The position numbers were made by a program, and so were the translations under genes. 64,000 bases of DNA from Actinomycetales bacterium (lineage in GTDB: Bacteria > Actinomycetota > Actinomycetes > Actinomycetales > Dermatophilaceae). Location: the NCBI GenBank assembly GCA_016715285.1, contig JADKAO010000006.1:186001-250000 (forward strand), written 5' to 3'. This document shows, piece by piece, positions 53,503 to 62,446 of the stretch (position 1 is its first letter; each line of letters opens with the position of its first letter). The notes beneath the pieces were generated by a model. That model did no database searches, had not been told where the DNA came from, and was given only the letters and a program-made list of their open reading frames with translations.

Positions 53503-54228
53503 ATGCGTAAGCCCGCAACCGGCTGGCGCGCGGCCGCGCCTCTCGTTTTTGCACTCGCGGGACTGCTTTTCACGATCAGCTTCCAGACTGCCCGGGGCAC
53601 GGACCTGCGCAGCGATCGCGGCCTCCCGGGCCTCATCGACGCGTCGACGCGCAACGTCGCAGCCAAACAGGCCCAGCTGGATGGGCTCCAGCGACAGATC
53701 GATGCACTGACCGCGAAAGCCGCTCCGGGTGACAACACCGTGGACCTTCTCACCGAGGCCGCCGCGAAGCTCGCTCCTATTTCCGGCACCCGAGGCGTCG
53801 AAGGGCCAGCCGTCAAAGTCACCCTCGATGACGCCAAGCGCAGCTCAGCCAATCTGCCCTCGGGGGTGACGGCCGACGACCTCGTGGTCCACCAGCAGGA
53901 CGTGCAGGCCGTCGTCAACGCCCTATGGCGAGGGGGGGCGGAAGCCATGATGATCCAGGATCAACGGGTGATTGCCACCTCGGCGGTTCGTTGTGTCGGC
54001 AGCACGTTGATCCTGCAGGGTCGGGTCTATTCACCGCCGTTTGTCGTGACCGCCATCGGGAAGGTTCCCGATCTCCTGTCAGCTCTCGAGCGCGACGAGA
54101 AAGTCACGATCTATCGGGAATGGGTGGATGCCGTGGGTCTCGGGTATGACGTCACGACCCTCGCGAAGGCGAGCTTGCCGGCATACTCAGGCTCGGTGTC
54201 GTTAAGCCAGGCGCGCGTCATTCGCTAA
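53503..54228 (+). CDS. DUF881 family protein
   Basis: 241 residues from ATG 53503 (GGGGGAG upstream). One N-terminal membrane helix (APLVFALAGLLFTISFQT) is followed by a coiled-coil stretch (RNVAAKQAQLDGLQRQIDALTAKA) and an extracytoplasmic domain with GPAVKVTLDDA, MIQDQRVIATSAVRCVG and PPFVVTAIG, all typical of DUF881. Conserved between crgA and the sortase/pabA region in actinobacteria; thought to be an envelope/division-associated protein, but no function is proven. Confidence 0.92.
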   Translation: MRKPATGWRAAAPLVFALAGLLFTISFQTARGTDLRSDRGLPGLIDASTRNVAAKQAQLDGLQRQIDALTAKAAPGDNTVDLLTEAAAKLAPISGTRGVEGPAVKVTLDDAKRSSANLPSGVTADDLVVHQQDVQAVVNALWRGGAEAMMIQDQRVIATSAVRCVGSTLILQGRVYSPPFVVTAIGKVPDLLSALERDEKVTIYREWVDAVGLGYDVTTLAKASLPAYSGSVSLSQARVIR

Positions 54229-54314
54229 GGAATGACACGTACGATCACTCCCAGGCCCTTGCCCCTCAGCCCGCCCCAACCCAGCCCAGCCCCTTGAGAA
54301 CGCAGGACGTATCC

Positions 54315-55208
54315 GTGAGCCTCGACAACACTCAGCCGCTTGAGACGCGCCAATCCCGGCACGAGCAAGGGCCCCGCGCGACTCGCGCGGCTCGCGCTTC
54401 TCGTGTGCGCGGCGGGAACGGCGCGGACGCCGGGGGCGACGAAGGTCGCCGGGCGGGCCGGGGTGGTCGGGGCGGTCGGGGTGGCGGCTGGCGCACCGCG
54501 GTCGGCGTACTCGGCGAACTCCTCATCACCGCTGGCATGGTGTTGGTGCTCTTCGTCGTCTGGGAATTGGGATATGTCGCGGTCGTGACTGCCCGCGAGC
54601 AAGACACCGTCGTGACGGAACTGGAGCGTGAATTCGCGACGGCGCTCAGTAGCGATCCCGCCCCGACGGATCCCGCGGCACCAGGGACGGGGACGCCCGC
54701 CACGAGTGCGCCCGCGGGACCGTCCTTGGCCGATGGCAAGATCTTCGGCATCTTGCGCATTCCTCGCCTCGGTGGCTCGTCGTGGGCCAAGCCGATTTAC
54801 GAGGGCGTGGGCTTGGACATCTTGGCCAAGGGCATTGGCCACTACCCGTCGGCGACGGCACCGGGTGGCATCGGCAACTTCGCCGTCGCAGGTCACCGCG
54901 CGGGTCACGGCAACCCACTGATCAACATCGATGCGATCCGCGAGGGCGACGCCATCATCGTCGAAACGCGTGAGGGGTATGCCGTCTACCGCACCAAGCG
55001 CTACATCATCGTGCCTCCCACGCGCATCGATGTGGTCGCTCCTGTGCCCGAGAATCCGGGTGCCACTCCAACCGAGGCGTGGCTCACGTTGACCTCCTGT
55101 GACCCCCGGTATGCCGGCAAGAATCGCTATATCGTCTTCGCGCTCCTCGAGCGCACCATTCCCCGCGCCGAAGGCCTCCCAAGCGGCCTGCTCGCCGACC
55201 CGCGATAG
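54315..55208 (+). CDS. Class E sortase
   Basis: 297 residues from GTG 54315. Long Arg/Gly-rich cytoplasmic N-terminus, one membrane helix (LLITAGMVLVLFVVWELGYV), a Pro/Thr/Ala-rich linker and the sortase barrel. Catalytic His is in VAGHRAGHG, Cys in LTSCDPRYAG and Arg in KNRYIVFALL. Class E enzymes prefer LAXTG signals and often stand in for class A in high-GC actinobacteria. The two anchored proteins in this window carry LPATG and LPQTG, so this enzyme may or may not serve them. Confidence 0.93.
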   Translation: MSLDNTQPLETRQSRHEQGPRATRAARASRVRGGNGADAGGDEGRRAGRGGRGGRGGGWRTAVGVLGELLITAGMVLVLFVVWELGYVAVVTAREQDTVVTELEREFATALSSDPAPTDPAAPGTGTPATSAPAGPSLADGKIFGILRIPRLGGSSWAKPIYEGVGLDILAKGIGHYPSATAPGGIGNFAVAGHRAGHGNPLINIDAIREGDAIIVETREGYAVYRTKRYIIVPPTRIDVVAPVPENPGATPTEAWLTLTSCDPRYAGKNRYIVFALLERTIPRAEGLPSGLLADPR

Positions 55209-55218
55209 GAATCTCGCC

Positions 55219-55395
55219 ATGTATGCCGCCCTGTGGCGCCTGCTCCCCGGTAACCGCCTCGTGAAAGCACTCCTGTCGCTCCTGCTTTTCGCGGTGGTCG
55301 TCATGGTGCTCTTTGTCTGGGTCTTCCCGTGGGCGTCCCCCTTGCTGCCCTTTAATGACGTCACCGTGACTCCCGATGGTGCCCCCGGGCAATAG
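55219..55395 (+). CDS. Small single-helix membrane protein between sortase and pabA
   Basis: 58 residues from ATG 55219. One membrane helix (VKALLSLLLFAVVVMVLFVWVF) is followed by an external tail WASPLLPFNDVTVTPDG. Small proteins of this shape are regularly encoded between the sortase and pabA genes in actinobacteria. Its stop overlaps or abuts the next gene's start, so it is part of the same operon. Function unknown. Confidence 0.75.
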   Translation: MYAALWRLLPGNRLVKALLSLLLFAVVVMVLFVWVFPWASPLLPFNDVTVTPDGAPGQ

Positions 55396-55397
55396 TG

Positions 55398-56024
55398 ATG
55401 GCCACGCGGATTCTCGTTGTCGACAATTACGACTCGTTCGTCTACACGATCGTCGGCTATCTCGAGCAGCTTGGCGCGGAGTGCACCGTTCGACGTCATG
55501 ACGCGGTCACTGCCGAGGAGGGCACGGCATACGACGGCGTGCTGATTTCGCCGGGACCCGGCACTCCGGAGGACGCCGGGGTCTCCATGGCGATGATCGC
55601 CGCGTGCGCGCGACGAGAGCAGCCGATGTTGGGGGTTTGTCTTGGGCACCAGGCGCTCGCGACCGTCATGGGTGCTCGGGTGAGCCGCGCTCCCGAGCTG
55701 CTCCATGGCAAGACCTCGCTCGTGCATCACGACGCTACCGGCGTCTTGGCGGGGTTGCCGCAGCCCTTCACGGCGACGCGCTATCACTCGCTGGCGATTG
55801 AGCCGGACACGGTGCCGAGTGACCTGATCGCCAACGGGCACACCGAGGGGGGCGTCATCATGGCGGTACGCCACCGTGAGCTGCCCCTCCACGGCGTGCA
55901 GTTCCACCCCGAGAGTGTGCTGACGCAGGGAGGACATCGGCTGTTCGCCACGTGGCTGGCCATGTGTGGCGACGTCGCCGCCGTCGAGCGATCGCTGGGT
56001 CTGAGCCCGCTCGTGCATCGGTGA
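55398..56024 (+). CDS. pabA: Aminodeoxychorismate/anthranilate synthase amidotransferase subunit
   Basis: 208 residues from ATG 55398 (a GTG at 55395 is equally possible). Class I glutamine amidotransferase with the catalytic Cys in MLGVCLGHQALA and the His/Glu pair in HGVQFHPESVLT; ILVVDNYDSFVYTIV is the usual N-terminus. It supplies ammonia to PabB (folate) or TrpE (tryptophan); synthase component I is not in the window. The same gene lies here (called trpG) in mycobacteria. Confidence 0.93.
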   Translation: MATRILVVDNYDSFVYTIVGYLEQLGAECTVRRHDAVTAEEGTAYDGVLISPGPGTPEDAGVSMAMIAACARREQPMLGVCLGHQALATVMGARVSRAPELLHGKTSLVHHDATGVLAGLPQPFTATRYHSLAIEPDTVPSDLIANGHTEGGVIMAVRHRELPLHGVQFHPESVLTQGGHRLFATWLAMCGDVAAVERSLGLSPLVHR

Positions 56025-56085
56025 GCTCAGCATCCCACCCGTGAGCTCAGCGTTCGATCCGTGAGCTTGGCGTCTTGCCGACCGG

Positions 56086-57927
56086 TCAGGTATTGCTCGG
56101 TTTTGGAGACGTGGTCGGCGCTGTCGTGGGCGGCGACGATGTGGGTGGAGTGGTGTAGATGACCGTCGGCGGTCGCCGGGAGATCGTCAGCTTGATTGTC
56201 GTTCCGACGTCCACGATCGTTCCGGGCTTGATGTCCTGGGCGACCACGGTGCCTTCGAGCAGGGTGTCGTCCTCGACGAGTGTGCTCGCGTCCACGACGA
56301 GCTTGAGGTTGGTCAGGGTGGCTTGTGCGGTGTCCCGCAGCCCGGACACCACGGTGGGCACGACGACCTTGCCGCTCGCGATCTTGAGAGTGATGTGCGT
56401 GCCCTTGGGCGCGACGGAACCAGCAGGTGGATCCGTGGAGATCACCGCGCCCTTGGTCTGCGAGGGGTCATCGAGTGACACGGCTCCTGACACCAAGAAC
56501 CCCGCGAGCTTGAGCGTGGTCTCTGCCACGGCGCGGTCCTGGCCGGTGACATTGGGGACGGTTTCGGTCCCTGGCCCCGCTGAGATCCGCACCGTGACGG
56601 TGGATCCCTCAGGCACCTGGGTGCCTGCAGGCGGTTCAGAGTCGATGACCAGGCCCATCGCGACGTCGGGATTGATGGCTGGCTGGGGCACGATGACGAG
56701 TTTGCGGGTGCCGAGGAGCGCTCGCGCCTGGTCTTCGTTCTGACCCGCCAACGTCGGCACCGTCACGAGGGTGGGTCCAGGCGGTGAGCTCATGACGACC
56801 TGCCCGAGCGCGTAGATCGCCGCCGCTGCCGCGATCAGACCCAGAACGATGAGCACGTATGCCGGTCCGCGCCGCTTCTTGGTGGGTGGCGGGACTGGTG
56901 GCAGCGCCCCCGTATCGCCTCGCCGGGTCGCTCTCGTCTCGAGCTGATCCGGGTTGCCAACGGCCGGAGCGGCGGCGGCGACTCCAGCGGTCACCGCGCG
57001 AGCTGAGGCGGCAGCGCCACCTGCCTTGCCTTCGAGCACCATCGTCGCGGTGGCCTGGGCTTCCGACCCCACGGGGTAACCAAGGCGTGCATTGATGAGG
57101 TCCGAGCGGAAGACAAGGGCGTTTTGGTAGCGGTTGGCTCGATCCTTGACCAGCGAGTGCAGGACCACCGCGTCGAAGGCGGGCGGCACGGTCGAGCGGA
57201 TCTGCGACGGTGGGACAGGGGGCTCGCCCACGTGAAGGTAGGCCAGCGCGACGGCGCTATCGGCGACGAAGGGGGTGCGACCGGTCAACAGCTCGTAGAG
57301 CATGCATCCGGTCGAGTACAGGTCGGAGCGGGCATCGACGGGAGTGCCCTGGGCCTGCTCGGGCGAGAGGTACTGCGCAGTGCCGATGACGGCCTGCGTC
57401 TGGGTCATCGTCGCCGACGTGTCTGACAGTGCCCGAGCGATGCCGAAGTCCATGACCTTGACATCACCGGTCTCGGTGATCATGACATTGCCCGGTTTGA
57501 TGTCGCGGTGGACGATGCCCATGCGGTGGCTGTAGGCGAGGGCGGTCAGGACCCCTTCGGTGATGCGGGCAGCCTCGTCAGAGGGGAGCGGGCCGCGTTC
57601 GTTGAGGACGGCACGCAGCGTTTGGCCCGACACCAGTTCCATGACGATAAAGGGGATGCGGGTGATCTCGCCCGACTCGGTCGTGAGCAGGTCGTCGCCG
57701 GAGTCGTAGATCGCGACGATCTGGGGATGGTTGAGGCCACCCGCCGATTGGGCTTCGCGTCGGAACCGCACCAGGAAATTGCCGTCGCGAGCGAGGTCGC
57801 TCCGGAGAAGCTTGATCGCGACGGGGCGACCGAGGCGGGTGTCGTAGCCCGCGTGGACGTCCGCCATCCCGCCACGGCCGAGGACCTCCCCGACTTCGTA
57901 GCGCCCCCCGAGCAGCCGCGTCGTCAC
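56086..57927 (-). CDS. pknB: Serine/threonine protein kinase PknB with three PASTA domains
   Basis: 613 residues, GTG start. Kinase lobe: glycine loop LGRGGMADVH, VAIK lysine, HRDIKPGNVMI catalytic loop, DFGIARA, and activation loop through GTAQYLSPEQA. A juxtamembrane linker and one helix (YVLIVLGLIAAAAAIYALGQV, about 355-375) lead outside to three PASTA repeats, about residues 385-575, that bind muropeptides, and a Pro/Thr tail. It controls growth, division and cell-wall synthesis. Six bases separate it from the stop of pknA, so it is co-transcribed with the upstream genes of this minus-strand operon. Confidence 0.97.
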   Translation of the reverse strand: MTTRLLGGRYEVGEVLGRGGMADVHAGYDTRLGRPVAIKLLRSDLARDGNFLVRFRREAQSAGGLNHPQIVAIYDSGDDLLTTESGEITRIPFIVMELVSGQTLRAVLNERGPLPSDEAARITEGVLTALAYSHRMGIVHRDIKPGNVMITETGDVKVMDFGIARALSDTSATMTQTQAVIGTAQYLSPEQAQGTPVDARSDLYSTGCMLYELLTGRTPFVADSAVALAYLHVGEPPVPPSQIRSTVPPAFDAVVLHSLVKDRANRYQNALVFRSDLINARLGYPVGSEAQATATMVLEGKAGGAAASARAVTAGVAAAAPAVGNPDQLETRATRRGDTGALPPVPPPTKKRRGPAYVLIVLGLIAAAAAIYALGQVVMSSPPGPTLVTVPTLAGQNEDQARALLGTRKLVIVPQPAINPDVAMGLVIDSEPPAGTQVPEGSTVTVRISAGPGTETVPNVTGQDRAVAETTLKLAGFLVSGAVSLDDPSQTKGAVISTDPPAGSVAPKGTHITLKIASGKVVVPTVVSGLRDTAQATLTNLKLVVDASTLVEDDTLLEGTVVAQDIKPGTIVDVGTTIKLTISRRPPTVIYTTPPTSSPPTTAPTTSPKPSNT

Positions 57928-57933
57928 TGCTGA

Positions 57934-59541
57934 CTAACCAGCATTCGTCGTCGGGGCAGCGCTCGAGGCGCTGGTCGAGGGCGAGGCAGAGGTGGGCGCG
58001 GCACCCTTTGAGACGGTTACCGTGACGGTGACATCGGCCGCGACTGTGCCGCTCGGAGAGACCGCAAGGACCGTGCCTTTCGCTTGGTCGCTGAAGACCT
58101 CGACGACCTTGAGGGGCTTGGTCAGTCCGAGGCCACTGAGGGTCTGGCGGACCGCGCCGATCTGTTGCCCGACGTAGTCGGACTCCTGCAGCACCACGGT
58201 CTTCGGGCCATTGGTGGTCGGGGGTGCCGACGTCGTCGTTGGAGGTGATGAGGAGGTCGTGGGTGGCGTGCTCGTGGTGGGCAACGTCGACGGCGTGACG
58301 ACCGTCGGGGGTGGCTTGGGCGCCGCCGGCGCCGGGTTGCGCGACTGCAGATAGAAGAAGCCACCCACGAGGAGAGCGACGGCGATCGGCAGCAGCCACC
58401 ACCAGCCCGTGCTGCGGCGCTGGTCGTCCTCGTCGAGGTCGCCCTGGACTGGGGCGGCCAGGACGGCGGTGGGGTCGGCGGGAGGATACGCAGCCGGGTA
58501 TGCCGGGTAGCCACCGGCCGCGCCGACACCGGCTGCGCCCGCTCCCGCGGCGGCTGCGGCGGCGGCCGCAGATCCCATGACACTCGTGGCCGCCGCTCCA
58601 CCAGCAGCCCCCGCCACGCCGGCCCCCGCCACGCCAGCGGCGCCAGTGTCACCCGCCACCTGGAACGGCTGCGTCATCCCGAGATCCGTCATCGGGATGA
58701 CCTGCGCGGCGGGACTTGCGCTGCCAACCCCGCTGACCGGCATACCGAGCAGGGCGGCGAGTGACGACGCACTGGAGGGGCGGTCGTCGGGTTCTTTGGC
58801 GAGGCAGGATTCGATGGCCGAGCGGACCGGGTCGGTGACTGCGTCGGGCAGCGGCGGCGGCGCGTTGTTGATGTGCGCGAGCGCGGTGGCGACGGCGGAC
58901 TGCTCGTCGAACGGTCGCTTGCCCGTGAGCATTTCGAAGCCGACGACCCCAAGTGCATAGAGGTCGCTGGCGCCCGTCACCGGCCGCCCCATGGCCTGCT
59001 CTGGCGCGAGGTATTGCGGCGTCCCCATGACTTCGCCGGTGCGCGTGTGCCCCGAGCCGTCGGCCGCTCGCGCGATGCCAAAGTCGGTCAGCTTGGCCTG
59101 GCCTTCGGGCGTGACGAGGATGTTGGCCGGCTTGACGTCGCGGTGGACGACACCGGCCTCGTGAGCCGAGGCGAGCGCGAGGGCGCACTGACCGAGGATG
59201 AGGCGCACTTGCTCCTGTGACATCGGGCCGGCGTCGATGAGGGTGGACAGCGGGGTGCCGGGCACGAGTTCCATCACGAGGTATGCCGTGCCGTCGTCTT
59301 CGCCGTAGTCGTAGACGGTCGCGATATTGGGGTGGGAGAGCTTGGCGGTATGCCGTGCCTCATCTCGGAAGCGCATCGCGAAGGTCGTCTCGTCGTCGGT
59401 GCGTGGCCGCATGACCTTGACGGCGACGATGCGATGCAGGACGGCGTCACGCGCGGCATACACATCGCCCATGCCTCCGGTGGCGATCCGCTCCGTGAGC
59501 GTATACCGCCCTCCGAGAGTGCTGCCGATTGTTGGGCTCAT
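57934..59541 (-). CDS. pknA: Serine/threonine protein kinase PknA
   Basis: 535 residues from ATG 59541, whose ATGA overlaps the stop codon of pbpA; longer frames run into pbpA. Kinase motifs IATGGMGDVYAA, VAVKV, HRDVKPANILV, DFGIARA and GTPQYLAPEQA are complete. After an Ala/Gly-rich linker and one helix (WWWLLPIAVALLVGGFFYL) a Pro/Thr/Ser spacer precedes a single PASTA-like domain (YVGQQIGAVRQTLSGLGL), where many PknA proteins have none. It phosphorylates division proteins such as FtsZ and Wag31 in relatives. Confidence 0.95.
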   Translation of the reverse strand: MSPTIGSTLGGRYTLTERIATGGMGDVYAARDAVLHRIVAVKVMRPRTDDETTFAMRFRDEARHTAKLSHPNIATVYDYGEDDGTAYLVMELVPGTPLSTLIDAGPMSQEQVRLILGQCALALASAHEAGVVHRDVKPANILVTPEGQAKLTDFGIARAADGSGHTRTGEVMGTPQYLAPEQAMGRPVTGASDLYALGVVGFEMLTGKRPFDEQSAVATALAHINNAPPPLPDAVTDPVRSAIESCLAKEPDDRPSSASSLAALLGMPVSGVGSASPAAQVIPMTDLGMTQPFQVAGDTGAAGVAGAGVAGAAGGAAATSVMGSAAAAAAAAGAGAAGVGAAGGYPAYPAAYPPADPTAVLAAPVQGDLDEDDQRRSTGWWWLLPIAVALLVGGFFYLQSRNPAPAAPKPPPTVVTPSTLPTTSTPPTTSSSPPTTTSAPPTTNGPKTVVLQESDYVGQQIGAVRQTLSGLGLTKPLKVVEVFSDQAKGTVLAVSPSGTVAADVTVTVTVSKGAAPTSASPSTSASSAAPTTNAG

Positions 59542-60998
59542 CGTGAGATCACCGCTTCCATTACTGCCTTTGCTATCGGGCCGGCGGCTCGGCTCCCGCC
59601 TGCTTCTTCGCCAGCGTTGCCCCCGTCTTCGACGACGACTGCGACCGCGACCTGGGGATTGTCGGCGGGGGCAAATGAGGTAAACCATGCGTGGGGTGGC
59701 AGGCCGTTGCCCTGTTGGGCGGTGCCGGATTTTCCGGCGACGGCGACCCCGGCGATCTTGGCTGGCCCGCCGGTGCCGGCGTCAACGACCGCGACGAGCA
59801 TCCGGGTGAGCTGGGAGGCGACCTCGGAGCTGACAGCCTGCGAATACTGTTGCGGGACAGTCTGATCGATGACATCGAGGTTAGAGCCGAGGACTCGGTC
59901 GACGAGGAAGGGCTTCATGACGACGCCTCGGTTGGCGATGCCAGCGGCGACCATGGCTACCTGCAGCGGCGTCACTCGCACGTCGTATTGGCCGATCGAG
60001 GACTGGGCCAGTTGCGGCGGGTTGAGATCAGCGGGCACCTTGCTTGCGGTGACCTTCATCGGGACGGTGATCGATTCGTCGCCGAAGCCGAACTTCGCCG
60101 CCTGCGCTCGCAGTGCATCGGCGCCGAGTTTGAGCCCGACCCAGGCGAACGCGGTGTTGCACGAGATCTCCAGGGCGTGCTGGAGGGTCGTGAGGTCATT
60201 GGGCCCGCACGCGGCGCGATCCCAGTTGGGGAGGCCAACACTGGTCTGCGGCAAGTCCATTCGAGCCGGGCCGGGGATCTGGGTGGTCTCGGTCACGGTG
60301 CCATTGGTCAACGCGGCGGCGGCGGTGACGATCTTGAAGACCGATCCTGGCGGGTAGAGATTGCCGGCGATAGCCCGGTTGGTGAGGGGCTTGGTGGGGT
60401 CAGCGACCAGGGTCTCCATCGCGCTCTTCGCCGCGGTCGCGTCGTGGGAGGCAATGACACTGGGGTCGTATGCCGGGTGGCTCACCATCGCGAGGATGGC
60501 ACCAGTCTTGGGGTTGAGGGCGACGACTGCCCCGCGGCGGTTGCCGAGGGCGGCGTGCGCAGCGGCTTGAGCCTTGGCATTGATGGTCAGCTGGATGCTC
60601 GCACCAGTTTGTTGCTTGCCGGCGAGCATGTCGGCGAGGCGTCGGTAGAAGAGGGCATCGGAAGACCCAGACAGGAGCGCGTCGTTGGTTGCCTCGAGGG
60701 CGCTGGAGCCATAGATGTAGGAGTAATAGCCCGTGACGTGGGCGTAGAGCTCGCCTTGGGGATAGGTGCGCAGGAAGGCCAACTCGCCGGGCGACGGCGT
60801 GGACTTGGCAATCGCTTGGTCACCGGTCAGCACGATCGAGCCGCGGTCTCGGGAGTAGTTGTCCAGGAGGGTGCGCCGGTTGTCTGCCCGCGCCCTGAGC
60901 GACGGCGCCTGGACGAACTGGATGAGGGTCGACGCGACGAGCAACATCGCAAACAGCGTCGCGATGAGGCGGGACATGCGGATGATCGGCGTGTTCAC
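59538..60998 (-). CDS. pbpA: Penicillin-binding protein PbpA (class B transpeptidase)
   Basis: 486 residues from GTG 60998, which overlaps the rodA stop as GTGA. Signal-anchor helix (LIATLFAMLLVASTLIQFV), the dimerisation region, then the transpeptidase: catalytic serine in SVFKIV (SxxK), SCNTAF (SxN) and KSGTAQ (KTG-type). It crosslinks septal peptidoglycan with the SEDS partner. The operon order and overlapping starts point to coupled synthesis with RodA/FtsW. Confidence 0.96.
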   Translation of the reverse strand: MNTPIIRMSRLIATLFAMLLVASTLIQFVQAPSLRARADNRRTLLDNYSRDRGSIVLTGDQAIAKSTPSPGELAFLRTYPQGELYAHVTGYYSYIYGSSALEATNDALLSGSSDALFYRRLADMLAGKQQTGASIQLTINAKAQAAAHAALGNRRGAVVALNPKTGAILAMVSHPAYDPSVIASHDATAAKSAMETLVADPTKPLTNRAIAGNLYPPGSVFKIVTAAAALTNGTVTETTQIPGPARMDLPQTSVGLPNWDRAACGPNDLTTLQHALEISCNTAFAWVGLKLGADALRAQAAKFGFGDESITVPMKVTASKVPADLNPPQLAQSSIGQYDVRVTPLQVAMVAAGIANRGVVMKPFLVDRVLGSNLDVIDQTVPQQYSQAVSSEVASQLTRMLVAVVDAGTGGPAKIAGVAVAGKSGTAQQGNGLPPHAWFTSFAPADNPQVAVAVVVEDGGNAGEEAGGSRAAGPIAKAVMEAVISR

Positions 60999-62446
60999 GG
61001 CATACCTGCCTGTGGTGCAGGTGCTTGTGCACGTGCTTGCGGGGCTGGGGCGCTGAGGCTGGCCGCCGACGCCCCGGGACGCGCTGCGCGGACGCGCGCC
61101 GATGGCAGCCCGTCGGAGTCGGGGACGGGGCGACGGGCCTGGTCGGAGATCCGCAGCAAAAGGGCGACGATCGACCAGTTGGCGACGAGTGCCGAGCCGC
61201 CAAGTGACAGGAAGGGGGTCGTGAGGCCCGTGAGGGGGATGACCCGGGTGACGCCGCCGATGACGACAAAGACCTGCAGCGCAATGGAAAACGCGAGCCC
61301 CAGGGCGAGAAGCTTGCCGAAGCCGTCGCGGACGCCGAGGGCGGTGCGGAGGCCGCGTTCGACGATGAGGGCGTAGAGCACAAGGATCGCGAAGACGCCG
61401 AAGAGGCCGAGCTCCTCGCCGAGGCTTGGGAGGATGAAGTCGCTGTTGGCAAAGGACGTCATCCACGGGCGTCCTTGGCCGAGGCCGGTGCCGAAGAGGC
61501 CGCCGGAGGCCATGCCCATGATGCCTTTGGCGAGTTGGTCCGATTGCTTGATCGACTCCGCGCTAAAGGGGTCGAGCCAGAGCTGCACGCGGCGCTGCAC
61601 GTGCGGGAAGAGGAGGTAGGCGACGTAGGTGCCGGCGGCAAAAAGGCTGAGCCCGATGGCAATCCACGAGACGCGTTCGGTGGCGACGTAGAGCATGGCG
61701 ACGAAGAGCCCAAAGAACAGCAGTGAGGAGCCGAGGTCGCGCTCGAAGACGAGGACGGCGAGGCTGACGAGCCACGCGACGATGAGCGGGCCGAGGTCGC
61801 GTCCGCGCGGCAGAGTGAGGCCGAGGATCCTGCGGCCGGCGAGGGAGAGCACGTCACGGGTTTGGACGAGGTATGCCGCGAAGAAGATCGTCAGCGCGAT
61901 CTTGGCAATTTCGCCGGGCTGGAATGACATTGGGCCGAGGTTGATCCAGATGCGTGAGCCGTAGACCTCACGGCCGATGACCGGGAAGAGGGGAAGGAGG
62001 AGTAGGACGAGACCTGCGGCCATGGCGGTGTAGGTGTAGCGCTGCAGGAGGCGATGGTCGCGCAGGAACCACAGCACAGCGCCCGCGACGACGATCGAGA
62101 TGGTGGTCCACTGCAGCTGGCGGAAGGCGTCGCCGTCGAGTCCTTGCTGCCCGCTCGCGATGTCGAGGCGGTGGATCATGACGAGGCCGAGGCCGTTGAG
62201 CAGCGTCGAGATCGGGAGCAGCAGCGGGTCGGCGTAGGGCGCACGCCAGCGCAGCAGCAGGTGGAGGCCGGTGACGAGGGCGAGCAGTCCGCCGCCGACG
62301 GTGGCCAGTTCGGCTGGTGCGTCGCCGCGGAGTGCGAGGTCCACGTTGACCCAGGCTCCGATGACGATCGCGAGGGCCAGCACGGTGAGGGCGAGTTCGA
62401 TGCCCCGGCGCGGTCGGGCCTGGATAGTCTCGACCGTGGTCGTCAC
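60995..62446 (-). CDS. rodA: SEDS glycosyltransferase RodA/FtsW
   Basis: 483 residues with about 10-12 membrane helices. Conserved SEDS features: PLLLPISTLLNGLGLVMIHRLD near helix 2, WINLGPMSFQPGEIAKIALTIFFA, the ERDLGSSLLFFGLF motif with catalytic acidic residue, and TGLTTPFLSLGGSALVANW. It polymerises lipid II as partner of PbpA. GTG start overlaps the phosphatase gene's stop (GTGA). Cytoplasmic Ala/Pro/Gln tail is low-complexity. Confidence 0.95.
   Translation of the reverse strand: MTTTVETIQARPRRGIELALTVLALAIVIGAWVNVDLALRGDAPAELATVGGGLLALVTGLHLLLRWRAPYADPLLLPISTLLNGLGLVMIHRLDIASGQQGLDGDAFRQLQWTTISIVVAGAVLWFLRDHRLLQRYTYTAMAAGLVLLLLPLFPVIGREVYGSRIWINLGPMSFQPGEIAKIALTIFFAAYLVQTRDVLSLAGRRILGLTLPRGRDLGPLIVAWLVSLAVLVFERDLGSSLLFFGLFVAMLYVATERVSWIAIGLSLFAAGTYVAYLLFPHVQRRVQLWLDPFSAESIKQSDQLAKGIMGMASGGLFGTGLGQGRPWMTSFANSDFILPSLGEELGLFGVFAILVLYALIVERGLRTALGVRDGFGKLLALGLAFSIALQVFVVIGGVTRVIPLTGLTTPFLSLGGSALVANWSIVALLLRISDQARRPVPDSDGLPSARVRAARPGASAASLSAPAPQARAQAPAPQAGMP

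Noticed and set aside
59691..61376. 561-codon plus-strand frame opposite pbpA/rodA
   Set aside because: Shadow of the well-supported minus-strand pbpA and rodA; composition is low-complexity and no motif is found.
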